From the NCBI GenBank assembly GCA_033182465.1, contig CP137322.1:2294001-2358000 (forward strand): a DNA stretch of 64,000 nucleotides, read 5' to 3'. The notes under the pieces are model-generated. The model saw only the letters and a list, made by a program, of their open reading frames with translations. It was not told where the DNA came from and ran no database searches. Numbering within the stretch: position 1 is the stretch's first letter; the number at the start of each line of letters is the position of its first letter. A program made the translations under genes and the position numbers. Origin of the DNA: Sanghuangporus weigelae. Its lineage: Eukaryota; Basidiomycota; Agaricomycetes; Hymenochaetales; Hymenochaetaceae. Of the stretch, positions 13,515 to 24,100 are shown piece by piece.

Positions 13515-14238
13515 ATGCCTCACGCCGATTCCTCCTTCGTCCCTTCGACCATCACTACGAAGGCTCAATTCTGGGCCCATGTTCTCGAGCAGCTTGAAGG
13601 TTTGTTGTCGGGACAAAGAACCTGGGTAACGGATTACATAACAGATCCAGTGACCACGAAGAAATTATTAACATGGGTTTATCAAGGTATCAAATTGTGC
13701 CAATACAGCCTCTCTAGTACATCATTCACTTCTTGCATTTCCGTCTCATTTCGGATCCGGGGAAGGAGCTATCAACTGGTGTGGTGAGAAAAATTGATCG
13801 TCTGTAATTTCGTTAATTTAATTATTATCTCTGTGACGATTAGGATTTTATATTGATTCTTCGTTATTTCCGCGGGCTTCTCTTTCGCAAAGCAGGATCA
13901 TTGATCGGACTGAAGGCGAGAACAAGCTGTTTCTGGGACCATTCAGTGGGAAACCAGCTTGTCAATTTATTGATACGTCGCCTAGCAAGGCGCGTGGAGT
14001 ATGTGCGGACGCATTCATGCAGAAGAAGACCATTCTAGTCCCTGAAGTTGACTTGTATCCCGGGCATATCGCTTGCGATGCAGAGACCAAGAGTGAGATC
14101 GTCTGCCCTCTCTTACTAGAAGGGCGCAGCATTGGTGTATTAGATTTGGACTGTCTTGTGGTTAACGGATTCGACGAGGATGATAGGGTAGCACTGGAGA
14201 GAATAGCAAGCCTGGTCGTGAAGTCATGCGATTGGTGA
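13515..14238 (+). CDS. Free methionine-(R)-sulfoxide reductase, GAF domain
   Basis: Reduces free methionine-R-sulfoxide to methionine in the cytosol, as yeast YKL069W does. The ATG at 13515 opens MPHADSSFVPSTITTKAQFW. The family signature follows across two introns: SLLAFPSHFGSGEGAINWCG, then GFYIDSSLF, then KLFLGPFSGKPACQFI, GVCADAF, VPEVDLYPGHIACDAETKSE and IGVLDLDCLVVNGFDEDD. The three cysteines of the catalytic and resolving set are present (ACQF, GVCA, HIAC). The second and third are 24 residues apart, as in characterised members. The first and second are 14 apart where I expect 10, so the loop is slightly longer. The length is close to the usual 170-190 residues. Confidence 0.9.
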
Positions 14239-14340
14239 CTCGTTAGATTCCACTCCGTGCAAGTACAGTACTAGTAGTACTATTAGTTTCGTGCTGAAAG
14301 CAGAAACAGATTAGATTAAGACAAAACAAAATATACTTGC

Positions 14341-15004
14341 TATACAGGCATTTACCGGTCCTTTGAACACCCAATACAGATCCACTCGTACACAACACCA
14401 CAAACATTTAAAAAAAAATCTAATTACATATCTGAGTAGTCTGCTATGGAGGCTATATGCTGAAATTTTTTTGAGCTGTAAAATGTGCAGGAAAAATCAA
14501 ATTGTGCGTGTGAAAAAAGTAGGGTAAATGTCACGAAATTAACTCCTTTGAACACCTTGTGACATAAGTGTCATGCTGGTGCGAGATGAGAACCGCCCGA
14601 TTACATAATAATGTTGATAAGTCTGCCTGTCACGCTTTTCAAGTCACCTTTATTGTATGCCTTATATTAATTCATTGGACAGCTCTTTCGCCACACAAAC
14701 TAGGCTGCATGTACTTACAGTAGTGGAGTACTAGCATATCTGCTTTTGAGTCATGCTCAAAGCATGAATGAATAGCAAAATGCATCTGATTCATTGTTTC
14801 TCATTGAGTTTCACTGAAATTCAGCAGTAAATAATTTCTCTGTATTTAACGGGTCATAGTAATTTGCTGAAATTTCGCAGCATGACTAATGTGTATTCTG
14901 TCCACCTATGATGAAAATTTCAAGTTGCAAATTGGAGGTTTGAGTGAGTAAATGTAGGGTGTTCAAAGGAAGGGTACTTTAAAGGACCAGTAAATGCCTG
15001 TATA
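14341..15004. mobile_element. MITE-like element with 24-base terminal inverted repeats
   Basis: The left end reads TATACAGGCATTTACC followed by GGTCCTTT. The reverse complement of the right end is the same 24 bases with one mismatch (C to T at base 16). Just inside, CCTTTGAACACCC occurs at 14360-14372 and inverted at 14957-14969, and a copy of CCTTTGAACACC lies at 14545-14556. The body is AT-rich and has no open frame of note, so the element is non-autonomous. The flanks fit a TA (or TATA) target duplication, as in Tc1/mariner-type or PIF-type elements. It lies between two genes, and its right end is 111 bases from the first in-frame ATG of cysteinyl-tRNA synthetase. Confidence 0.8.
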
Positions 15005-15199
15005 CGGTATTATATAATATTGTCGGAATAATTTCTGTGATCTATCGATCGACGATCACTTCCATTTTCGAATTTGTGAGTCACGACTTCTCGCCAGCAC
15101 GTCTTCCAGTCGTGGATGCTCGCTCTCCCTTGCTCTCGACTAAACTGGCGCACCTGCACATATTGGAAACGATTTCCATTGCTGACAAGAGCTCAGAGC

Positions 15200-18100
15200 A
15201 TGTCTTCTCAGCCGACTTGGATTCAGCCTGTGAAAGTATCCGACGAACCAACCTTAAGGGTCTTCAATTCGTTAACCAAAACAAAGGTCGTCAATTTATT
15301 TCGTTCTCAAAACGACGTGGCACTGAGACGGAAGCGTTAGACTGGATTTACTCCAAGAGAAGGGCGACTAATTAAATGGTATAATTGCGGTCCGACGGTT
15401 TACGACGCATCTCATATGGGGCACGCTCGGTGAGGGACCGGTGCCCTTCGCGCGCTCAGTTCAGCTAATTTCGCTCTCGATAGAAACTACGTAACACAAG
15501 ACATCATCAGGCGCATTCTTACTGACTATTTCGGTTATGATGTTCATTTTGTGATGAACATTACTGACATAGACGACAAGGTATGTGGATGTGTTCACGA
15601 TCATATCCGGACGTCTGCTCAAAGGGACCGTAGATCATTAGAAGATCTCGAGAAACTCACCTCTTGGAAAAGTTTCGGGCCGGTTCGAATCTACTCACGA
15701 ACGAGCTCATATCAGAGATTGAAGATGCCTGGAAGGTCTACCTACATTCCCAGCTCGCAAAGGCAATGGACGACGCAGAATTTCCGAGCGATACGGGCGA
15801 AGCAGAACTATGGGAGGACATCCTGGTGAAGTCGCAGAATGAGGGATGGAAGTCCGAACGAACAAAGAGGGATGAGAAATTTGACATGCATCTGAAGGCT
15901 CTGGTAAGCAGGAGAACGCCGTAAACTCTGCAGCATGCCGTTAATCGAGGTAATCGATCAAAGGACAAAACCAATAGGGCCTTAACCGAGGCAAAAGTTC
16001 TCGTCGCGAAGGGACACAGCTCATCCGACAGTGCTTCACGTCTCATCGATGCGTCTCAAGATATTCTTGCTAAGGCACTCGATAAAAAGGTTCGCCGGTC
16101 CGTCGGACTCTACCCGTTATGAAATAGTGTGAACTAACGAAGCCTGAAAGTATGGCGACGAGCTTACGGATCCTGCGCTTTCACGGTCGCTCGCACAGCA
16201 TTGGGAAGCTGAGTTTTTCAAGGATATGGGGCGTTTGCGCGTGCGACCGCCTGACACCCTTACTCGCGTGACCGAGTACGTCCCGGAGATCGTTACATTT
16301 ATCGAGCGAATCATCGAAAATGGTTTTGCGTATGAGAGCGAAGGCAGTGTATATTTCGACACGGGTGCATTTGAGCACGCTGATGGGCATACATATCCAA
16401 AGCTTCAGCCCGGCAGTAAGGGTAATAGGGAGCTTCTCGAGGAAGGAGAAGGTGTAGAGCTTATCTGGATGTTACAAAACCTTTAAATGGTGTGCTGATG
16501 CTAAGACTAGGTGCATTGGCGCCGAAGGCGGTGGGCCAGCGGTCAAAGAGTGATTTCGCCTTGTGGAAGAAGTCGAAGCCTGGTGAACCATCCTGGCCTT
16601 CTGCATGGGGCGCGGGTCGTCCTGGGTGGCACATAGAGTGCTCAGTGATGGCGGGCGCTGTTTTCGGAGACAATATGGATATTCACTCTGGAGGCATTGA
16701 CTTAGCGTTTCCTCATCACGACAATGAATTAGCCCAATCTGAAGTGAGCTGATGACCACTCATTAGCGTCCTCATGTTACTGACTTTAGCCGTAACCGTT
16801 TATTTTCCTTCCGAACTTTCATATATCACCGTAACTAACTGTTTGACGCCATCAAACTTTGCAATGCGTTGTTTTTCCGCAAGGCGTACCACCAATGCAG
16901 TCAGTGGGTGAACTATTTCTTACACACGGGACATCTTCACATAGAAGGCCTGAAAATGAGCAAGTCGCTCAAGAATTTCATCACCGTTGACGTGAGCGAA
17001 TTCAAATCCTTGTTCGGTTCTATCCTCGCCTTCCTGACAGCACGACGATGCACTTTTGACGATAATCTCATTCTATCCGCGCAGGAAATACTCCAGAAGT
17101 ACTCTGCGCGGCAATTGCGGCTTGCGTTCCTAACACAGCTTTGGAATTCAAAAATCGATTTTACCGATAGCCTCATGACGGGAGAAGTGCGCACCATAGA
17201 AACAACCCTTAATGTATGTGCTTCTTCTCTTCAGCGACCCAATCCAACGGCGAACTCATGCAATTCCTCCATTGTCTACATAATGTCGACTTCTCGGTTT
17301 CCTTTTTGGCTTCACATCATTCATTATCCATGCTGGTCGTTAATTTCGGCACAAAAAAAAAAAAAACCGCGTACATCCCGCTCGCTCCGTGGACCGATCT
17401 GTAGAATTTCTTCGCTACTATCAAAGCCATTGTCTTGGCGCCGACGGGGAGTTCAAGTGACGGCCATCATAAATATGGTGCTCTAGAACGCGATATACAG
17501 AATTCGTAAGTACTTCCCAGGACTACGCATGCGGACATCTTTACAGATTGTGCCACGTATTACCTTAATTCCTTTCTCCGATCCTGACGCAAGGGCTTTT
17601 CTTTTAGCTTCCGGGAGGCCCAGCGTGCATTCCGGGCCGCGTTGTGCGATTCCTTCAATACGCCGCTGGCACTTGAAACATTATTGAAACTTGTCTCTCG
17701 GACAAATGTATATATCAATTCACAGGGAAGAAATTTGGATATCGATGTGGTAGAACAAATTGCGCGATGGGTCGGAAGGATGTTGCGTGTCTTCGGCCTC
17801 GGTGAAGGTCCCATTGTGAGTTCGGATGCCGAGATTGGTTGGGGAGAAGAGCGGAAAAGCTCTGTAGTGAACGTAAGTCGCTCATCTTTGAAGCACTTAT
17901 TAGGTTATACTGCTCCACGCAGTATTAATTTACTGCTCTCGGCGGATTACAATATTGAAGACTTACTAAATTTATCCCAGAGAGATGAAATGGTTATGCC
18001 CTACTTGCGGGCTCTATCGTCATTCCGAGATAGGGTTAGGCGACTTGCGATCGCAGGTGGAGATGGCGCGCTCAAGGACATCCTTGCTCTTTGCGACCAT

Positions 18101-18590
18101 CTGAGAGACGTAGATCTTGTCCCTTTGGGCGTTGCTCTTGATGACCAAGACGGTGCGTCCGTGGCCAGGCGAACTAGTATCTGGCATTTGACTGATTCAA
18201 ACTCGTTCCTCGGAACGTTATACGAACCACCTTCTAGACGGCAATGCTCTTGTGAAATTAGTCGATCCTGCGCAGCTACAGAGAGCACGCGACGAGAAAC
18301 GGACGCTAGCGGAAGCGAAGGCTGCTAAGAAAGCCGCAGCGGCTGACGCAGAGACGCAGAGACGCTTCGCCAGTCTTGAGAAGGGACGCATACCACCCGA
18401 TCAACTTTTCAGACCTCCAAACGTACCTGAAGACTTGTACGGAAGCTACGATGATCAGGGTATCCCCTTAACTGACGGCGAAGGGAAATCGTTGAGTAAG
18501 AACGCTATGAAGAATATCCGGAAAAAGTACGATGCCCAGGTGAAGGCACACCGGGAGTTTCTGGGATGGCAAGCAAACGAAGTTAGTTAA
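15200..18590 (+). CDS. CRS1: Cysteinyl-tRNA synthetase
   Basis: Charges tRNA-Cys with cysteine; class I synthetase. The chosen ATG at 15200 opens [20 protein letters not shown], with an in-frame ATG further up at 15116. Spliced exons give the zinc-site cysteine and HIGH box ([17 protein letters not shown]), [36 protein letters not shown] and KMSKSLKNF. The anticodon-binding half follows ([17 protein letters not shown]), then the Lys/Ala-rich eukaryotic tail with LRSLY-type replaced by [20 protein letters not shown] and [14 protein letters not shown], ending GWQANEVS. A long poly-A run sits in the intron near 17351. About ten introns are inferred. Catalytic motifs are intact, so the gene should be functional. 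The MITE lies immediately upstream. Confidence 0.93.
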
Positions 18591-20053
18591 CGGACTTGGT
18601 CCTCACGCGTTGCGTCTATCTACACTGGCCGTGCCGTTAACTCCTGGCTTTGATCAACTTGTAATTCAATTAACCTGGAGAGGTGCATTTGAATTGCCAT
18701 GCTTCTACGTTCCCTCCCGTGTGAGGCTGAGCGATGATCATCGCCATATATCAAAGGAAACTTCTTTTACTGAATACCAAGCCATTTCTTGAGCAAAACT
18801 AACAAATTACGACATCGCGGGATCCTGAGCCTTTCAATGACAAGGATAATTTTTTTCGGTCTACCCGCTCTTGAATGACAAGCCGTCTCCGGGATTGGTT
18901 CGGCAGAAGCAACTCCGCGGCAATGCATGCGGAACAACCTGTATGGTACTGGAAGGTTTTTGGAAGCAGCCTTAATCCCCGGACGCTTGTCTTGTGATCA
19001 TCAGCCCGCGTTCGAATGTGATTATATGGCTTGAAAATTTCCAAAGTGGAGACCTGAGAGGATTTGGTTTGGGGCGACATTATCGAGATTACCCACTATC
19101 TTTTTCTTTCAATACCGACAATAATAGTCGGACGGTCAGAGGCAAGCAGGGGAAAGAAGAATCGACCTTGTCAGATCCCGCAGTTTGTGAATGTACAGGA
19201 GATTTTGCGATACAAGGACTAGAGCATATCAATGCCATCTCCGTAGTTCATGAGAAAGACGTTTAACTTTGCCGTCTTGTGCCCCAAGGTAGGACAAAGA
19301 CTTGGTGAAGAAGATCCAGGAACCAGAATGAATCCCTGGGCAGTTGTCGTATTCCACGAAGCGGAATAATACTTCGTGGTGAATCTAGATTACAGGTTAT
19401 CGTTCTCATCGGCGCGTTACGGGAGGAAGCATATGCGGTCTTTGCCTTGCGGGGGTCCGTGGTTCTAAGTCCTTTTGTATCGAATAACGACTTCCTCTTT
19501 CATGTAGACGGACATTAACGTAGTCGTGTCCAAGGAAGCCAGCATAGTCAGTTCCCGGATTTGCTTATTGGCTGCCGCGAAGATCGTGGGTTATTGACAT
19601 CTAATCAAGATCTGAGGTGTGATTTCGAGTTTTGCATTTATTACGTTCCTGGAGCTAGTCATTTATGCGCGTCACACAAGAAGGCGCATCAACGGCGTCT
19701 TGCTAGTCATTGAAGACTAAATAGTACGTACATTGATCCCGAAGTTCTATTCTGCTCCTAAATCAGGCCTAGGAACTCGATGCGAAACAAATAAGGTTTC
19801 TGACCGAATCACCGATGGAGAAGAAATTTAGGATTCGGTTATGAAGAATGGGCGGATGCATCTAATCCATCTGGCTAATGCAAATTGGATAAGCCGAACA
19901 TCTTTGTCCTGCTGAGACAGAGCCATCGGTGTTTAGCAAAACCCAATCAAGCTCCCTTAGCTTAAATATGCCTGCGATGGCTGATCAGAGGATCCCAGAT
20001 CCCCCACTACTCAAGCCATGTACCGTCTCCATAACCCGTCTACCTTACCAAGA
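18591..20053. other. Gene-free stretch upstream of WOPR-B
   Basis: About 1.46 kb between the end of cysteinyl-tRNA synthetase and WOPR-B. I see no family-like reading frame. It contains a perfect 8-base inverted repeat with a 10-base loop (CCACGAAG at 19354-19361, CTTCGTGG at 19372-19379) and one TTAACTTT at 19263-19270. This should contain the promoter of WOPR-B. Confidence 0.5.
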
Positions 20054-21150
20054 ATGCAACCTCCGACCTGTACTGGAATACGGGTCCGCTCCGTCCATGA
20101 TGCTCACATCCTCTTTCATGCTGTCTATCTTGAAGTTCTTCCGATGGTGACTAGGCGCCTTGATACCGAAGAGCGCCGTGCTGTGCGATCCGGCAACGTT
20201 TATATCTGGGAAGAGCGTGGCCGCAATTCTGAGGCCACTGGCGTAAGATAATACCATTTTACTCGAGGATTACTATCTTATGCTCCTTTAGTTAGGGATT
20301 GAGCGATGGACAGACGGAATCCGATGGAGTGCATCCCGCGTCCGTGATGTACGGCTGTTTCATTGTTCTGATTCCTTAAATACCTCGACTGAATTGGGTG
20401 TCTGTTAGGAATTCCTCCTATATCACGAACGGGAGCCAAACACCGACTACGAATTCACAGACATCGAGCTGTGAGTTGTTACATTCCGCTTGGCGATCCG
20501 AAGTGCTGACCAGCGTGTAGAGGTGCGAGCTATCGTCTCGTCAAGCAAACATATTCCGTTTTCGTCGAAACGAGCCAGGGACGACGCAAGTGGCATCTGA
20601 GTACGTTTCTGATTATCCTAGAGAAAGACTTCACTCTCAAAGATGAATGCGTCTTTGCGTGACGATAGCTGCATACTTTATTCCTGCGACCGTCGGCCAA
20701 CTACGTACAATTGATGATATCCCGGCCCTTGCAAATATTCGTCCGCCCGAAGGCATGTACACCAGTGCTAAGATGGGTAAAGGTCGAGCTCGCGGTGAGT
20801 ATTACCCTTCCGATATCCACAGCGGTATCTCCGCCACCGCGAGCCCGTCAACGCCGGGAGAGCAATACCCACCACCGCCCATCTATGCCCCGTATCCAGG
20901 CCCGCAGTTGCCTTCACCGGTATCACGCGAGAGCGGTTCACCACAATCACTTCGCGCACCGAATTGGGCTGGATCTTCTCCATCTTTGCCTCCTTCATCC
21001 AGCTCTGAAAGACAAATGCTACCGAACGCAGCGCGTATTCTACCTCCTCCTTCTCTTGGACTGCACCCCGCTCCACCGGTACAAAGCCCTTATTCACCTC
21101 GCCATCCACTCGACAACGAGGCTCTACGGTCACTAGGAAGGAACTTTTAG
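20054..21150 (+). CDS. WOPR-domain transcription regulator, paralogue B
   Basis: Second WOPR (Gti1/Pac2) regulator. I chose the ATG at 20054 because MQPPTCTGIRVRS lines up with the start of paralogue C; an in-frame ATG at 20018 would add 12 residues. WOPRa shows DAHILFHAVYLEVLPMVTRR, VYIWEERGRNSEATG, an intron, LGIERWTDGIRW and SASRVRD, an intron, then EFLLYHEREP. WOPRb shows YRLVKQTYSVFV and GRRKWHL, a phase-1 intron inside a Thr codon, then AYFIPATVGQLRTIDDIP. A Pro/Ser-rich tail with many short tyrosine and proline motifs ends LDNEALRSLGRNF. The canonical RRWGPSR segment reads IRWSASR here. The introns after RVRD and in the WHLT codon are at the same places as in C. Confidence 0.9.
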
Positions 21151-24100
21151 TTTGAATTCCGGATTGACCGGCGTCTCGAAATCAGAAAGAATCCCACCTT
21201 CCAAATCGTCCGTTAAACTTGTACTTATCGCGAAGTTTCATCTCATCGTCCGTGTGTATCAAATGCTACCAGGCTATAGCTCTTTGAGAAGAAAAAAAAA
21301 ATCTTCTCTGATGGTGTTTTATGATCGTCCGAGTCCTTGAAATGGAGGATAGATCTTGAGAAAACAAAGACTTTAACCATTACTTCAATATGGTATGGAT
21401 TAAGTTCGAGCCATCATGTGATAGAGATGCATAAAGTACTCACAATCATATTCGTTACGCCAAGGAAGGTGGTGATATGGTCAAGTACCCTCATATGATG
21501 GCCGCATGTTTCGATAGTTCGTTCCTGGAACGCTAAGATCGTTTCGCCGAACGTCTAAACCGAGCCTAGTGGTCTCCGAGTGAGAATCCATCTGAATCCA
21601 TGGGCTCCTCACGGACCACACGCGTGCTGTACTAACATACACTTAATCAAGACCGCAATCGGCATCGATCACGCATCGGGAACACTAATAGGCATTTTAC
21701 CATTTCATTTCTCATCATGCCGTGGCTACCGTTACAGAGGAACACGGCCCGGTTACCGCGCCGGCGGCTGGGACGCAGGATCGGAAGTGCACCTGCACGG
21801 CACGAGGGGCGACGAGCAAGGGACCCATGCTTCGTGTATTTCTATCCAGAGTTAGTTCATCTTTCTTCGACTGATTAATATATTGTTGGTGCGATTGCTC
21901 GAGAAGCTACGTGAAGATTGAGACGTAGCTAAGTATATGTAACCATGATGATCACTTTTTACGTTGCCAGGGATGACGCTCCAGTAAATAGAGCCCGCAT
22001 CAGAGCAAAATAAACTTGCCCACCCTCTTTTGCGCTGACCCGTTAGGTAAAGCCAAAGTGCAGGAAAGAAACCCAGACAGATGACCATGCTATGTAAGTA
22101 CCTTGGCGTGTCAGGTCTAATCAATAGTGAGCGCCATCGCTATGGACTACTTTGATATATACAATCCTCAGAATTTTCAAATGGATAGTGATTCCATGAG
22201 AGATACTCCATATATCCTTGGAGAGTCGCTCCAGAGTTGCTGCCCCGGCGAGCCGCATGTGTGAGAGGCACCTTGGTGAGTGCAGTGAGGTTCTCCCGCA
22301 AGGGACGAAGGTAGCTAACGCATATTGACGAGATCTACGCTTTAAGGGGATCTCCGTCTTAGCGCCATTCGGCCTCACTTAGATCGAATTATCACATAGG
22401 GCCTGAGAAAGGTCTATGCTGGTCCATGCCGTTGCGGCTCCACCGCGTGTACATAAGTCTATTCCCATTTATTCGGCAACCTGCGATTCCTGGAGCCTTT
22501 GGGGACGAATGGATCCCGAATAGCGAGGAACGTATCGCTTGGATAAACCGGACAATGCAAACATATATCTAATACGAATTCGATATGAAATACGTATGGC
22601 GCAGGCCGCGCCTGCGCTCATGCATACATTCAAGATGACCAGTGACGCATACTGTATTTACGGGCATCATCGGTATGGAAGTACTCAGAAGCTCGGAGAT
22701 TCCCAGCACGACTGGTTGGAAGCGCCCTATATGAAATCATTCTCAAAGCATAGAATTGAAATGCAAAGTAACATAAAGGCAATCCATAACCTAATTATGA
22801 TATACCAGGCGGTTAAAGAGCATAAGAAAAGCGATTTGATAAGACGTCTTTCATCCGCTAATTATCATTTTGGCGTCCTCGAGTCTGGGCTCCCACTGAG
22901 AAGAAACTAATGCCATTGACTTTCGTTTTCGTTTAGAAAGCACCGAGAATACCACAACACGGGCTAAGTTCCTCATCGGCGGAATACTTGAGGATTAGCG
23001 TCCTCTTTGTCTCCTAAAGAAAGACCAAGCGTTTCAGGTGAAATGAACGAGGCACCGAGTCCGGCACAACGGATGAGTTGTCTAATCAACCTGCTACCGT
23101 TCACAATGAACACTCGAGCGGAGATAGCACCTTTGTGCAATGAAGTACGAAGTCAGCCAGAAATTCGCGCTCAGGGAAAATCTGAGCAATCTGTAATTGC
23201 TACGATTCTGCTATTCGCTGCTGAATGCTACCGATCTTAACATAAGATTGTCTGCGCGAAGTCGTGAAGTTGTGGGAGAGTTATCAGTAAAATTAAACGG
23301 AAGAATCTCCTTCGGTAACGTCGGCTGCAGTCATGTATGCGCGTGTTTGAAAAAGCAAGAGCTTGCCGTGAGCTTATGTGCGACGGGTGTATATCATTCC
23401 TACGATGGCCGCAAAAGCTCCAATAAACATGAACAAGACGTCAGCTAACCAACTCTTCCATTTCATGTATGGGAGAGTTTTACCATCTGAGTTGTTTGTC
23501 GGAGAAAGTGTGGTCAGTTGATATTTTCGATCCTCGGCTGAAAGCCAGAGACTTTGAGAGAAAACGGGACAAGAATTAGCCATGCACGGAGCGATAGGGA
23601 TGTGTACGATACGTGTATTAAACTGTGAGAGACATCAGAGGGATCAATCGGCATAGTCTTTCTTGATATTGACTGGGACATCCATGAGGTATGAAGAAGA
23701 TCCCCTCAACCCTGCACGTTCTAGCCACGAAAATGTATGCAACGTGAGCCGTAGAGAGAAGAGTCACAAGAAGCACATGTGTACACTTACCGGCCGCACG
23801 AGGCTCCGAGGTTCAGATAGAAAATTGGCTATTTTCTGCTCGATGCTTCGCGATGTCATGGCAAAAACAAATTGGACATCGCCACTGGGAGTCGAACAAA
23901 ATAATAACAAACTGGGATTTAATTACTGTGGTTCTCGCTGCGGATCATCCTTATATAGACAGTCTTAAGACGAAAAGCGAGTGATTTGGCTGTTCAACAT
24001 GCCTTGAATATCGGCGGAAACGACAACAGATTTGTCTGCGGAAGGCACCGTCGCCATTCTCCGAAACCACTTATGCTCTGTCCCTAAGTTGTATGCATCG

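Noticed and set aside
23870-23950. tRNA-like GTTCGACTCCCAG on the minus strand
   Set aside because: The TpsiC arm bases do not pair with the sequence before them, and no acceptor stem or anticodon arm can be drawn.
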